This document shows positions 8,701 through 16,464 of a stretch of DNA of 33,724 bases, in pieces. Made by a program: the position numbers and the translations under genes. Positions within the stretch are counted from its first letter, which is position 1; the number at the start of each line of letters is the position of its first letter. The notes under the pieces are model-generated. The model was not told where the DNA came from. It made no database searches and was given only the letters and a program-made list of their open reading frames with translations. The stretch is from Cytophagales bacterium (lineage in GTDB: Bacteria; Bacteroidota; Bacteroidia; Cytophagales; Cyclobacteriaceae): NCBI GenBank assembly GCA_022360055.1, contig JAKSDO010000262.1, positions 1 to 33,724 on the forward strand, in the 5' to 3' direction.

Positions 8701-8776
8701 TCCCGAAAAACACCAGGGCCAAGAACAACATGGAGGTTGTGACCGGCCGATCTACGGCATATTTTGTAATCTTCAT
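5714..8776 (-). CDS. RND efflux transporter permease with unusual proton-relay residues
   Basis: A 1020-residue permease of normal RND length with the repeated topology: TM1 near residues 13-30, periplasmic porter domain to about 335, TM2-6 about 340-495, TM7 near 533-550, second porter domain to about 850, TM8-12 about 855-1012. It begins KYAVDRPVTTSM, typical of the HAE1-type family. It is the last gene of a three-gene operon, 26 bases after the adaptor gene, and would form the inner-membrane pump with that adaptor and the TolC-like channel. Oddity: TM4 reads GALISNSIVVIEN where the family normally has an Asp (LVDNSIVV or LVDDAIVV). TM10 reads GLVVNDDILIHDY where AcrB has GLSAKNAILIVEF. The usual relay Asp is absent at S405/N406, whereas Asp924/Asp925 appear in TM10. 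Confidence 0.95.
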   Translation of the reverse strand: MKITKYAVDRPVTTSMLFLALVFFGILSYNKLAVNLLPDLKLPVIVVNTINYGATPEEIESEITDKIEKEVIGLNNIKLLQSYSMDNSSMIIIQFDMKKDPDKALSEVKEKLDLVIPELPKEAERPYVLSYNPNDAAILNIVVGGDQPANEIYEYANRILKEKLLKIEGVSKAELTGGEIREIKILADKRRMYEVEMNLTDVSAIVNAINIKLSGGDFSNEHRQFAIETGNKFNDIKEIENTYIPHKSGPLRIGDFADVIDTVKNIKSKSSFFDVAHDERYGSIVNIGVLKKSSANAVEVADAVKETIAEMQDQLPDGISLSIPYDSSKYVKSSVDDALTNVVLGIILTGFILLFFLGDIRTTLIVSISIPVSLIATFTVMRSINASLNMMTLMSFSVAIGALISNSIVVIENILRLKKAGMPIKEAAVKGTQEVMMAVIASTGTNLVVFLPIATMTSITGAFFREYALTISAATIFSLVVSFLLTPMLTSVIFRKERKPGKFSLIMERFFTWLEIKYEKSLASLISKKWKPLALFGIMFAVFLLSTGLLTKIGFEFEPKEDSGNIFVELELTPGTSIDESARIVGLVEKKVSDHKEVKGILNNIGEKNFFTTGTNLANMIITLVPKEERAISNAKLAETIYKELDEIPEVIPFISTSSSVEGTPLAFTLQSMNTNELEHANTIVNNMLKNVEGILNYESTFRKGNQVIHVQPKQRFLAELGLSPIDLAMSIRSNINGIKASVFKEKGKEYDITVSYPQNQINSIEKIRQIPFFTNSGVFTIEQLAEIDFKNSQAQIVHKDKLKTVEFSIIPQDDVATNEAQKNIEKAMADIDLPTSVEMNWSGNIKELDDTVSDMIVTFVIALLLMYMLLASLLENFWHPVIIFTTVPMAMIGVFVFMYVGGTTMNIMSLMAIITLLGLVVNDDILIHDYTEQLREKGMKLRKATLLAGKTKMKTVIMTTIAIIAGMLPNAMGIGDAGSEFRTPMAVVTIGGILTSTVLTLYLIPSLFYVIRNKKTLKN

Positions 8777-8802
8777 TTTCGTTTAATCGTATTGGTTGAT
8801 GT

Positions 8803-9831
8803 TTATTTTATTATTGTGATCAAAGGGTGTTTTTCCAGTTTGTCGGTTCCGGATATGATCAAAGACTCTCCCGGATTCAGGCCATTTTTTACAAACAATT
8901 TTAAACCTACAACACGATCTACTTCCACCGGCCTTTTAACAGCTATGTTATTCTGGTCCATAAATACATAGAATTGACCATTTTGTTGTTTGGTTGCCTC
9001 CCACGGTATCAATATCGCATCCTCAATTTTCTCCATCTCAACGTCAATCATTACTGTGTTTCCGATCGTAGACATGAGAGAAGAATTATTAAATTCCGCT
9101 TTAACTCTGTACGCTTTTTTGATGGGATCCATAATGAGGGCCTTTTGAGTTACTCTACCCGATACGGTGTCATTTTTTATTCTGATTTTTACTTCTGCAT
9201 TTGATTGAATGACATTTATATCTTCACTGGTTACAAAAAAATCAACTTCCATCTCATTGGTTTTTGCTATGGAAAACAATCTTTCACCGGGGACGACCTC
9301 TTTTCCAATATTTACCATTACATCTGTGATCAATCCTGAGAATGGAGCTTCTACAATGTACATTTCATCTGTTTGTTCCAATTGCCTGGCCTGGATATCC
9401 AGCTCTGTTTTTAGCTGATCCACAGAAATTTTAGAAACTGCACCTTTTTTGTACAGGATCACCTGACGGTCATAATTCTTCTTTAATTCATGGTGGGCTA
9501 GTTGAACCTGCTCGACCCTTAGTTCATGGTTTTGCGGGGGATAGGATAACAATACCTGCCCTTTCGCAACACGAGTGCCCGGGGCAATAGTTAACTTTTC
9601 AATCTTTCCTGACAACTCCGCAGAAACCATCATACTTTGCTTGAACCTCACTTCGCTATAGAAGCTTTTTTCAATGGTCAGGTGTTCTTTTTGAACTGTA
9701 ATAGTCCTGACATTTGTTCGTTTGATGATTTCCTCCTGTTCGTAATCATTGGATGAGCAGGAAGTTGCGATGATCAATGTGCCTGCAACAAGTATTAGAT
9801 TGATCATGATCGTTTTTATAGTATTCTCCAC
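8803..9831 (-). CDS. RND efflux periplasmic adaptor (membrane fusion protein), lipoprotein
   Basis: A 342-residue adaptor. The N-terminus has a hydrophobic signal with lipobox ATSC, so Cys25 would be acylated and the protein anchored to a membrane. The order is typical: short lipoyl half (VSAELSGKIEKLTIAPGTRV, about 69-92), a short alpha-hairpin (about 105-155), second lipoyl half (EAPFSGLITDVMVNIGKEV, about 160-178), then the beta-barrel and the membrane-proximal domain (ILIPWEATKQ onward). It bridges the RND permease and the TolC-like channel. It lies 10 bases downstream of the channel gene and 26 upstream of the permease gene, clearly in one operon. Confidence 0.93.
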   Translation of the reverse strand: MENTIKTIMINLILVAGTLIIATSCSSNDYEQEEIIKRTNVRTITVQKEHLTIEKSFYSEVRFKQSMMVSAELSGKIEKLTIAPGTRVAKGQVLLSYPPQNHELRVEQVQLAHHELKKNYDRQVILYKKGAVSKISVDQLKTELDIQARQLEQTDEMYIVEAPFSGLITDVMVNIGKEVVPGERLFSIAKTNEMEVDFFVTSEDINVIQSNAEVKIRIKNDTVSGRVTQKALIMDPIKKAYRVKAEFNNSSLMSTIGNTVMIDVEMEKIEDAILIPWEATKQQNGQFYVFMDQNNIAVKRPVEVDRVVGLKLFVKNGLNPGESLIISGTDKLEKHPLITIIK

Positions 9832-9841
9832 TGTTTTATTT

Positions 9842-11170
9842 TTAAAGATTTCCTAATATTTTTTGAATTGTGATTTTCTCAACGCGGTAATCCAGGAAGG
9901 CATTTAGCCTCAGTAATCTTGACCTTGTGAGGGATACACGAATCTCTTTTGCTTCGAGATTAGTGATCATTCCGAGCTGAATCTTCTCTTTTGCTATTTC
10001 AAGTTCTCTCTCGGATAAACTGATGATTTCACTTTCATTTTTAATGTTTTGGATAGTAACTTTCAGATTTTCCTCCGACCGTTGCAATTCCTTGTACAAT
10101 TCCTTCCGTTTCAAGTCGTATTCCAGCGCTGTATTTTCATTTTCTATTCTTGCCTTCTGAAGATTTGCTTTGTTATACCCGCCTGTTATGATGGGAATTG
10201 AAAGCAGCACTGCTCCGTAGACACTGTTGTTATGATTATCAAAACTCAAATTATCATTGTATGAATCGAAGCCATAGCCAAGCCGTAAATTCACCTTAGG
10301 AAGAAACACCGCCTTCTGTGCTCTCACCTGCTGAGCCGCAATTTCATTTCTTTTGGACAGCATTCTCAATTGAGAATTGTCGCTTAAGATCGGTTCGTAA
10401 TCTGCTTGTGTGCCCAATTCGTTTTCATCGATTTCAATTTTTCCTTCTATGGCAAAGTCATTTGTTTCTTCAAGGTCAGCGAGAAACTTAAGCTCATTCA
10501 ATACACTTTCGTATTCTCTTCTGATCTGCAAAACTTTTGGGAGGGTCTGTTTGTAATAGATCTCTGCCTGTTGTGCCTGAAACTCACTGATATTCCCTTG
10601 TTCCAAAAGATCCTTCATCTGGTTCCATTGCTCCTTTGCCAATTCGCTGTTGGTTTCCATCACTTCCAGGCTCTCTTTTGCAAAAAGCGCCTGCCAGAAC
10701 AGTTGTGTCGCCTGCTTCACAAGCTCATTTGTTAAATCTGTGTGTGTAAGCCGTGCATGTTCTTCTGCGAGTACCGCAATTTTCACTTCGGCAGCGCCAA
10801 TTGGGTTAAGCAAGGCTTGATCTGCAACAACTCCGGCATTGAAATTGTGCTTAAAATTCATTGGAAACCTGTCCGGTAAGTAATCCTCTCCCTCGGTTTC
10901 GCTAATGAACATATAGTTACGTAAAAAATCCTGCTGATAACCTGCCTCCGCAGCAACCGAAGGCAGCAATGCTGCCCTGACCATTTTTCGATTCTTTTCC
11001 GCCTGGTAGATCCTATTGTTGCTTTGTTGAAGATGAATATTATTTTCCTTCAGATGATCCAGGTACGAATTGAGGTTCATGACTTGACCCACAACTGTTG
11101 TTGTAATAGATTGTATCAATATCATTACAGATGAAATAAATTTTAACCCATCTTTCGTTATTGCCTTCAT
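9842..11170 (-). CDS. TolC-like outer membrane efflux protein
   Basis: A 442-residue outer membrane factor. The N-terminus has a signal peptide ending near VVGQ, followed by the family's opening helix (NLNSYLDHLKENNIHLQQ). Two long helical repeats are visible with the usual landmarks: RKMVRAALLPSVAAEAGYQQ in the first half and VRAQKAVFLPKVNLRLGYGF in the second. The end, ITNLEAKEIRVSLTRSRLLRLN, is typical. It would trimerise to form the exit channel for the adjacent RND pump. First gene of the efflux operon; its promoter region (11171-11337) separates it from the AraC-type regulator gene, which is transcribed in the same direction upstream. Confidence 0.93.
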   Translation of the reverse strand: MKAITKDGLKFISSVMILIQSITTTVVGQVMNLNSYLDHLKENNIHLQQSNNRIYQAEKNRKMVRAALLPSVAAEAGYQQDFLRNYMFISETEGEDYLPDRFPMNFKHNFNAGVVADQALLNPIGAAEVKIAVLAEEHARLTHTDLTNELVKQATQLFWQALFAKESLEVMETNSELAKEQWNQMKDLLEQGNISEFQAQQAEIYYKQTLPKVLQIRREYESVLNELKFLADLEETNDFAIEGKIEIDENELGTQADYEPILSDNSQLRMLSKRNEIAAQQVRAQKAVFLPKVNLRLGYGFDSYNDNLSFDNHNNSVYGAVLLSIPIITGGYNKANLQKARIENENTALEYDLKRKELYKELQRSEENLKVTIQNIKNESEIISLSERELEIAKEKIQLGMITNLEAKEIRVSLTRSRLLRLNAFLDYRVEKITIQKILGNL

Positions 11171-11208
11171 ATGTAAAAGATTAAATGTTTGATCTTGTAA
11201 TTCTCAGG

Positions 11209-11294
11209 CAAACATAAAGGAGGTTGTGCGGCTTATCTTCCCATTATATAATATGGGACAAATTTCCGCTCACTTAGATATCCCATTTTATAAT
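11209..11294 (-). promoter_or_regulatory. Candidate efflux operon promoter with regulator sites
   Basis: On the minus strand a TATGTTTG element (11209-11216) matches the Bacteroidota -7 consensus TAnnTTTG, about 38 bases upstream of the TolC-like start. Upstream are two near-identical boxes, CCCATTATATAAT at 11240-11252 and CCCATTTTATAAT at 11282-11294. They are 42 bases apart, four helical turns. The first is also part of the inverted repeat CCCAT-N8-ATGGG (11240-11257). No good -33 element is visible, which fits activator dependence. The AraC-type regulator encoded next door is the obvious candidate binder. Confidence 0.4.
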
Positions 11295-11337
11295 TCAGGA
11301 TACTGTTTGAAGATGTGGATGACTGAAAATGAGCTGG

Positions 11338-12450
11338 TTACTGCTTTTCTGAATTTCGCCTATACCTTGTGGGTGTTATGCCACATTCTTTTTTAAAGGC
11401 ATTGTAAAAAGTTGTTTTACTATTAAAACCCACATCGTAGGCAATCGCAAGAATGGTGAAATGGCTGGTTTTTGATGAAACAAGTAATTCTTTTGCCTCT
11501 TCTACACGAAATTTATTTACAAAGTCTGAGAAACTCATCCCTGTTTTCTCATTGATAACCTGAGAGACATGGTGTAAAGATTTTCCGGCAGCAGAAGACA
11601 AGTCATTTAGACGATACTCCGGATTTCGATATGCCTTGTCATCTTTCATGACGACCTGTATTTTATTCCAAAGTTCATTTGATTCGGATGATTTCAATGA
11701 TGATTTTGCATATTTGATGCCGGCTGTAGTGGTATCATCTTTAAAATCACCATAGATAGAAAAAATCGGAAATCGAATAGCGAAATAAGCCATTGCAAAA
11801 AAGAAGATATTGGTAATCAATGACTCAATTTTAAATTGAGTTTCTAACGCCATGTCAGTGAAATAAGAAACCAAATCACTTTGAATGATCGCAACATAAA
11901 TGATTATTGAAATGATTATGAGTCTCTTCAGCCAGGTATAATTGACCTTTTCGACACCTGTTAGACTTACGCTAAAATTTATACGCTTCAGCTTGAAATA
12001 TGCTAAAACCAGGAAGGCAATATTCAGCAATAGAGCAATCGCATAGTCAATAAAAATTAGGATACTTAAAAATGAATCTGCCTCTATCTGGTCGGAAATA
12101 TCAGGTAGTGTGAATAGGAACAATCCTCTGAGAAGTGTGTAAACAAGGATTACTGTTCCCCAAATCTTATAGTTAATCTGCTCCCTGAAGAGAGAAAATA
12201 CGAAAAAATAAAATAAAACTCCATAAAGATGGTAATACAAATATGATAAGCCTATCCACCCGGAATCGATCAAATCGTTGTAATACAAATAAGAGTCAAT
12301 CTGAGAATAAGTATTCAGCGCAATTATTGATACCAATATAAGCTTTGCACGCCTGTTCTGAACATAACCCTTCCTGTTAGGGATGACAATAATCAGCAAC
12401 ATGATACCAATTAGAATTCCAACGAGTGGGATGTTATTAAGTATTGTCAC
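11338..12450 (-). CDS. Membrane-anchored AraC-family regulator, likely controls efflux operon
   Basis: A 370-residue protein. The N-terminal two thirds hold about seven hydrophobic helices (from IPLVGILIGIMLLIIVI to ITNIFFFAMAYFAI, about residues 7-225). A linker and a C-terminal AraC-type domain (about 265-366) follow. Both helix-turn-helix units are present: SLHHVSQVINEKTGMSFSDF and ILAIAYDVGFNSKTTFYNAF, ending CGITPTRYRR. This 7TM-AraC arrangement is common in Bacteroidota. It suggests a sensor that detects a membrane-borne or membrane-active signal while bound to DNA. The gene lies directly upstream of the RND operon in the same orientation, separated by a 167-base region with repeated boxes, so control of the pump is likely. 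Confidence 0.88.
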   Translation of the reverse strand: MTILNNIPLVGILIGIMLLIIVIPNRKGYVQNRRAKLILVSIIALNTYSQIDSYLYYNDLIDSGWIGLSYLYYHLYGVLFYFFVFSLFREQINYKIWGTVILVYTLLRGLFLFTLPDISDQIEADSFLSILIFIDYAIALLLNIAFLVLAYFKLKRINFSVSLTGVEKVNYTWLKRLIIISIIIYVAIIQSDLVSYFTDMALETQFKIESLITNIFFFAMAYFAIRFPIFSIYGDFKDDTTTAGIKYAKSSLKSSESNELWNKIQVVMKDDKAYRNPEYRLNDLSSAAGKSLHHVSQVINEKTGMSFSDFVNKFRVEEAKELLVSSKTSHFTILAIAYDVGFNSKTTFYNAFKKECGITPTRYRRNSEKQ

Positions 12451-12960
12451 CTTTTACTTTTGTTTGCACATAGGAAAAACACAAATATATGTGAATGTCC
12501 ATAGCAAACTAAAACTGATCCATTAGAATTTTGCTATTCGATTTTGAGTACGAAATAGCATTCAACAATTGATGTGTTCAATTCCCAGGTAAGTAAAGCT
12601 AACTCAGACAGAATTGGATTTACTTACCCTTTCTTTCCTTAATAATTGGTTGATAAAAAGCAGTTGTTCTTTAGAAAAAGAACGATTTCCCTTTGTTTTG
12701 AGCACCCACATATGCCCTGGTTCTTGGTTGCTCCCTCAAATAATGTTGCTTCCCATGCAAATTCTCTTCTCGAGTTGCGCCAAATTCCCTGTTCAAATAT
12801 GAACGGGCAAGAGGTTTTCTGGAGGATATCTGAATAGTTTTCCGATTCAGAAAACACATCTGATTCATAAATGCCTATGCATTCTGACAAAATTCTGATA
12901 CAAATGATCTTTTTCCTTTACCTAAAAGCTTTATTAAGAGTATAAGGATCTATGATTTGC
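12451..12960. other. Gene-poor gap between AraC regulator and PIN toxin relic
   Basis: About 510 bases. Both strands contain short overlapping frames (for example 83 codons on minus, 12639-12890, and 63 on plus, 12646-12837), but none has a recognisable domain, signal peptide or good start context. Possibly degraded coding sequence; I see no RNA gene or clear regulatory element. Confidence 0.5.
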
Positions 12961-13419
12961 TCACCGCTTTCCAAACTGGTCAATTATTCTGTTAAGTAGA
13001 TTATCTGAGAGCCTAAAACCACCATTGGCCAGTTTTAGAATTACAGTTATTAGATCCTTGATCACATCTTTTTTATGGGCTCGAATCAGAACTCCGGTTG
13101 TACCGATTATTTTAATATTTAAGGAACTGGCAAGCTTTCTTCCTTTACGCTCATCAATGATGAGAACAGAATCTTCAATTTCCAGGAACTATGCAATTGA
13201 ACTGGCTTCACCCTTATCCAAAACCTCTTCCAATTCCCTCTTTTTCTGTAGATCCTTTACCTTGACTATTTTGATCCAATTTGGGAGTGGCTCGCCAAAT
13301 TCATTCTTGACCTCCTGGGTGATTGCAACTTCACGGTATAAATCTTTTAGGATATTCAGTAAGCCGATATTATTGAGAGCGATTAAACAGCTGGCATCGG
13401 AAATGACAATATTACTCAT
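12961..13419 (-). pseudogene. PIN-domain toxin (DUF3368-like) interrupted by one in-frame TAG
   Basis: Reading from ATG 13419 gives MSNIVISDASCLIALNNIG, a classical PIN start with the first catalytic Asp, through GEASSIA, then TAG at 13189-13191. Continuing in the same frame without any other defect gives FLEIEDSVLIIDERKGRKLA, then IKIIGTTGVLIRA and GGFRLSDNLLNRI, ending at TGA 12961. These are the conserved C-terminal parts of DUF3368 PIN toxins, including the IIDxxKGRKLA acidic motif. The full frame of 152 codons is normal family length, so only a single nonsense mutation (or a suppressed stop) interrupts it. The truncated 76-residue product lacks active-site acids. It overlaps the antitoxin gene by 8 bases. 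Confidence 0.75.
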
Positions 13420-13630
13420 TGATTATATCATCGATGTCTTCAACAGTTTCACCAAATATCGATACCCCATATTTACCTACACTCTCAACAAATTCTTTTT
13501 TGGTAATTCCAACAAGGTCTGCCGCCTGTCCAGAAGATAGAATTCCTTTGTCAAATAGTTGAGCTGCTAATAGCATCCTGACATCTTTCTCATCGACTGT
13601 ATCCGGTAAATTAATAGTCAATGTTTTCAT
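13412..13630 (-). CDS. UPF0175 family antitoxin
   Basis: A 72-residue protein, MKTLTINLPDTVDEKDVRML onward. It has the family's pattern: a short beta strand, the helical segment MLLAAQLFDKGILSSGQAADL, and the putative DNA-binding turn VGITKKEFVESVGKYGVSIF. UPF0175 proteins are the standard partners of DUF3368 PIN toxins, and this gene precedes and overlaps such a toxin by 8 bases. The antitoxin appears intact although the toxin carries a stop codon. It probably binds its own promoter region. Confidence 0.8.
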   Translation of the reverse strand: MKTLTINLPDTVDEKDVRMLLAAQLFDKGILSSGQAADLVGITKKEFVESVGKYGVSIFGETVEDIDDIINE

Positions 13631-13704
13631 TGCTAATTCCGCTTGATAGATAAATATACTTATATAACGATCAAATTAATACTATTGATAAAAACCAAGT
13701 CATG

Positions 13705-13955
13705 CTAAATCAAGTGTTGATAAGTGTTATCAATCCCAGATTGTTCAAATTTGTCTAGACAGGCCTTGGTTGTTGCCTCACTGCTATGTCCCAAAGCCTC
13801 ACTAATTATTGCAGTTGAAATACCGGATCTTTTGAGTGTTGTAGCATAAGCGTGTCGAGCCCAATAATGTGTTATTTGGCCGGCACTTTCGATTTTTAAC
13901 TCACCGGCACTTTCTTTCAGGCATTTTAGATTTATTTTTTTTCACTCTGTTGAGA
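13705..13955 (-). pseudogene. C-terminal remnant of a tyrosine recombinase (integrase)
   Basis: Minus-strand translation gives ITHYWARHAYATTLKRSG, then ISTAIISEALGHSSEATTK and ACLDKFEQSG, ending at TAG 13705. This is the catalytic end of a Bacteroidota phage-type integrase: the HxxR box (H-Y-W-A-R) and LGHS are present. The nucleophile Tyr position (TTxxYL in relatives) is Cys (TTKACL). Upstream, the frame is broken in a run of eight A (13935-13942). Removing one base would restore NRVKKINLKCLKES, as in relatives. The N-terminal domains are not found. A duplicated GAAAGTGCCGG element (ESAG twice) lies in the relic. It suggests a former mobile element. Confidence 0.75.
13717..13733. promoter_or_regulatory. 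Candidate operator of the antitoxin-toxin pair
   Basis: A perfect palindrome TTGATAA-GTG-TTATCAA lies about 90 bases upstream of the antitoxin start, with a third TTGATAA half-site at 13685-13691. Antitoxins usually repress their own operon through such sites. However, the palindrome also lies within the integrase relic, so the assignment is tentative. Confidence 0.3.
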
Positions 13956-14394
13956 TTACAGTGACAAAACCACTCCGACTTTTGACAGCGATTGCAATTG
14001 TAATGCCCTGTTTGATAACGAGTGCCCGAGAAAAGGATAGGATAGACCTTAGCATCGGTTGGGAAAATTCCTGTTGCGCTGCAACATGAAATGGGAATAA
14101 CTCCAAACAATAGGCACGAGCCAGCATTTGTTGGTGTTGGAGTATCTATGGTAGATAAGCATACCTTTCAACCGGATTTTAATAATAGTAGAAAGGAAGA
14201 CCGCGCCAAGAAGAGCGTGCTAGAATTATAATGGCTTGTCCTAAACTACCCACTGGGTATCTTACACTTACTGGCATTGGCGAAATTATTGATGCTGAAA
14301 TCAAACGGTTATGTTGAAATTCAACTGTTGCAAATGCAGGACTTTCCGGCTTAGCTTCGATTGAAGACATCTTAAAACTTGCCTTAAGCAAATG
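13956..14394. other. Decayed region, no convincing gene
   Basis: About 440 bases between the integrase relic and the promoter of the FG-GAP gene. Short frames on both strands (minus 13901-14110 and 14179-14481; a plus frame around 14041-14230) have no recognised domains. It is probably remnant DNA from the same lost element as the integrase. Confidence 0.45.
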
Positions 14395-14458
14395 AGACAA
14401 TAGTCCGACTATTGGCAACAATTGTCCACGCTTGTTTTTCTCGGACATTCCATTTTTG
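14395..14458 (+). promoter_or_regulatory. 21-bp repeat promoter A, driving the T9SS FG-GAP gene
   Basis: AGACAATAGT (14395-14404) and CAACAATTGT (14416-14425) start 21 bases apart. Exactly 25 bases after the second lies CATTTTTG (14451-14458), a -7-like element ending TTTG. The predicted transcript begins about 35 bases before ATG 14500. That excludes the longer frame starting at 14422 as the true protein start. The architecture is shared with four other promoters in the window. Confidence 0.7.
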
Positions 14459-14499
14459 TACAAACCAATGTGATATCTCAATCGTCAAAGCTTTTAATT

Positions 14500-16464
14500 A
14501 TGGGAAACCGGAGTTTTATTATAAAGTCAGAGATCATTACCCTAAAGGCACTCCTACTTATTGTACTTATTTACATGCCGAATGCCCTTTATTCGCAAAA
14601 AACCAGCATCATATCCTTTTCCCCCGTCAGTGGGCCAGTAGGAACAACTGTCACTATTACCGGAACGAATTTTAATGTTAAACCTTCGGAGAATATTGTT
14701 TTCTTTGGGGCTACACAGGCCATTGTATCTTCTGCTACTCTGACAGCACTCACTGTCAATGTTCCGCCAGGCGCCAGCTATATGCCGATGACGGTATTGG
14801 CCAATGGATTGGCTTATTCTTCTGAACCCTTTACGGTCACTTTCATCGGCGAGCGCATACCGGGTATAAATACGGATTTTGAAGCAGGTCAAAGTCCAGT
14901 ATCAGTTTCCATTGGGGACCTTGACAATGACGGCAGGGCGGACCTGGCGGTGACCAACCAAAATAGTAATGATATTTCCATATTCATGAATACCAGTACC
15001 GGGGTAGGAGCGATCAGTTTTGCGGCCCAAATGAACTATGCTTCAGGAATGAAACCCGTATCAATTTCTATGGGAGATCTGGACAATGACGGCAAGTTAG
15101 ATTTGGCGGTAGCCAATCAAACTGACAATTCCGTTTCTGTATTCCGGAACATCTGTACCAGTACAGGGAGTATTAGTTTTGCGAATAAAGAAGACTATAC
15201 GACCGGGGCGAAACCAAGGTCAGTTACAATGGGCGACCTGGATGGTGATGGTTGGACAGATCTGATACTGGCCGCTCAGGGGGGAAAGAATGTATCGATA
15301 CTTAGGAATATAACCGGTACCGGAACATTTGGTTTTGACAACAAAGAGGACTTTTATGTAGGATCGCAGCTACAATCAGTTGCCGTAGGAGACCTGGATG
15401 GTGATGGGAAGCCGGATTTGGCAGTTGTAGGCAAAAATTCTGATGTGGCAGGAATATTCAGGAACGCCAGTATGGCCACGGGAAACATCAATTTTGACAG
15501 CTTTTATAACTTGATTGCAGGATCCGCACCATCTGCAGTTGCTATAGGCGATTTGGACGACGACGGCAAGTTAGATTTGGCAGTGATAAACGGAGGAGAG
15601 GGTAGTATAAAGTTATATAAAAATTACAGCACAAGCGCCGGAACGATCAGTTTTGATGGCGGAACGGTATATAATACGGACTCAGCTCCCCATTCAGTTT
15701 CCATAAGTGATCTGACCGGCGATGGCAAGCCGGATTTGATGGTAGGGTATAATGACGTATCGATGAACGCTATATCGGTGTTTGAAAATACCAGTACCAG
15801 TTCTAAAGATATAAGTTTTAATACCAGTGCTGCGGTATATGCTACGGGGAATATCCCCGGGTCAGCCGTTGCAGGCGATCTGGATAATGATGGAAGAATA
15901 GATCTGGTCACGGCAAATAGTGGAGATAATACAGTTTCAGTATTGAAGAATTCTAACACTGAAACCGATTTTACAGCGTTTAGTTTTGCAGAGCAGACCG
16001 GTCCGGCCACCATTGATACTATCAATCACACCATAGCCATTGAAGTAAAATACAACACCGATGTAAGCGCCCTGGTTTCGACATTTGCCCTTTCCGAGGA
16101 GGCCATTGCCGCAGTAGGTACAGGAGCACAGAAGAGCGGCACCACTTCGAACGACTTTACAAGCCCGATTACCTATACGGTGACAGCCGGTGACGGCAAC
16201 ACCACACAAGACTGGACTGTAATGGTTACTATAATTGATGATGAAGCAAATCAAGTGGTTGTATATCCCAACCCTGTTTCCCGTATTTTGAATATTCAGT
16301 CCGATACGTTTAAGTCAGCAACTTTATACGGGGTCTATGGACGTGAAGTATTGAAGTCTTTGCAGCAACAAATTGATTTGTCGCAGCTTTCTGCAGGTGT
16401 TTACATATTGGTCGTTGAGGCAAAAACCAATGAAAGAACAAAAATTCGGATTGTAAAGAAATGA
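14500..16464 (+). CDS. T9SS-exported IPT/TIG and FG-GAP repeat surface protein
   Basis: A 654-residue protein starting MGNRSFIIKSE, with a signal peptide ending near LYSQ (about residue 33). Then an IPT/TIG domain (SFSPVSGPVGTTVTITGTNF, to about 115) and seven FG-GAP/VCBS-type repeats (about 130-500). Their calcium-type loops are of the form GDLDNDGRADLAV, GDLDGDGKPDLAV and SDLTGDGKPDLMV. A beta-domain (ITYTVTAGDGNTTQDWTVMV, resembling DUF5018-type modules) comes before a C-terminal type IX sorting domain, VVYPNPVSRILNI through GVYILVVEAKTNERTKIRIV. The protein would cross the outer membrane through the T9SS and be released or surface-attached. Start chosen from the signal peptide and from the promoter whose -7 element ends at 14458. 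Confidence 0.93.
   Translation: MGNRSFIIKSEIITLKALLLIVLIYMPNALYSQKTSIISFSPVSGPVGTTVTITGTNFNVKPSENIVFFGATQAIVSSATLTALTVNVPPGASYMPMTVLANGLAYSSEPFTVTFIGERIPGINTDFEAGQSPVSVSIGDLDNDGRADLAVTNQNSNDISIFMNTSTGVGAISFAAQMNYASGMKPVSISMGDLDNDGKLDLAVANQTDNSVSVFRNICTSTGSISFANKEDYTTGAKPRSVTMGDLDGDGWTDLILAAQGGKNVSILRNITGTGTFGFDNKEDFYVGSQLQSVAVGDLDGDGKPDLAVVGKNSDVAGIFRNASMATGNINFDSFYNLIAGSAPSAVAIGDLDDDGKLDLAVINGGEGSIKLYKNYSTSAGTISFDGGTVYNTDSAPHSVSISDLTGDGKPDLMVGYNDVSMNAISVFENTSTSSKDISFNTSAAVYATGNIPGSAVAGDLDNDGRIDLVTANSGDNTVSVLKNSNTETDFTAFSFAEQTGPATIDTINHTIAIEVKYNTDVSALVSTFALSEEAIAAVGTGAQKSGTTSNDFTSPITYTVTAGDGNTTQDWTVMVTIIDDEANQVVVYPNPVSRILNIQSDTFKSATLYGVYGREVLKSLQQQIDLSQLSAGVYILVVEAKTNERTKIRIVKK

Noticed and set aside
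12639-12890. 83-codon minus-strand frame and overlapping plus frames in the gap after the AraC regulator
   Set aside because: No domain, no signal peptide, no convincing start context, and several overlapping alternatives in other frames; more likely chance or decayed DNA.
13025-13540. 171-codon plus-strand frame over the PIN toxin and antitoxin
   Set aside because: It lies opposite the PIN/UPF0175 pair, whose minus-strand translation has clear family motifs; the plus frame is a shadow.
14105-14114. Single AAACAATAGG resembling the regulon decamer
   Set aside because: No second copy 21 bases away on either side and no TTTG element at the conserved distance.
14422-14499. Upstream start (14422) for the T9SS FG-GAP protein
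   Set aside because: It would put 26 extra residues before the signal peptide and would start upstream of the predicted -7 element at 14451-14458.
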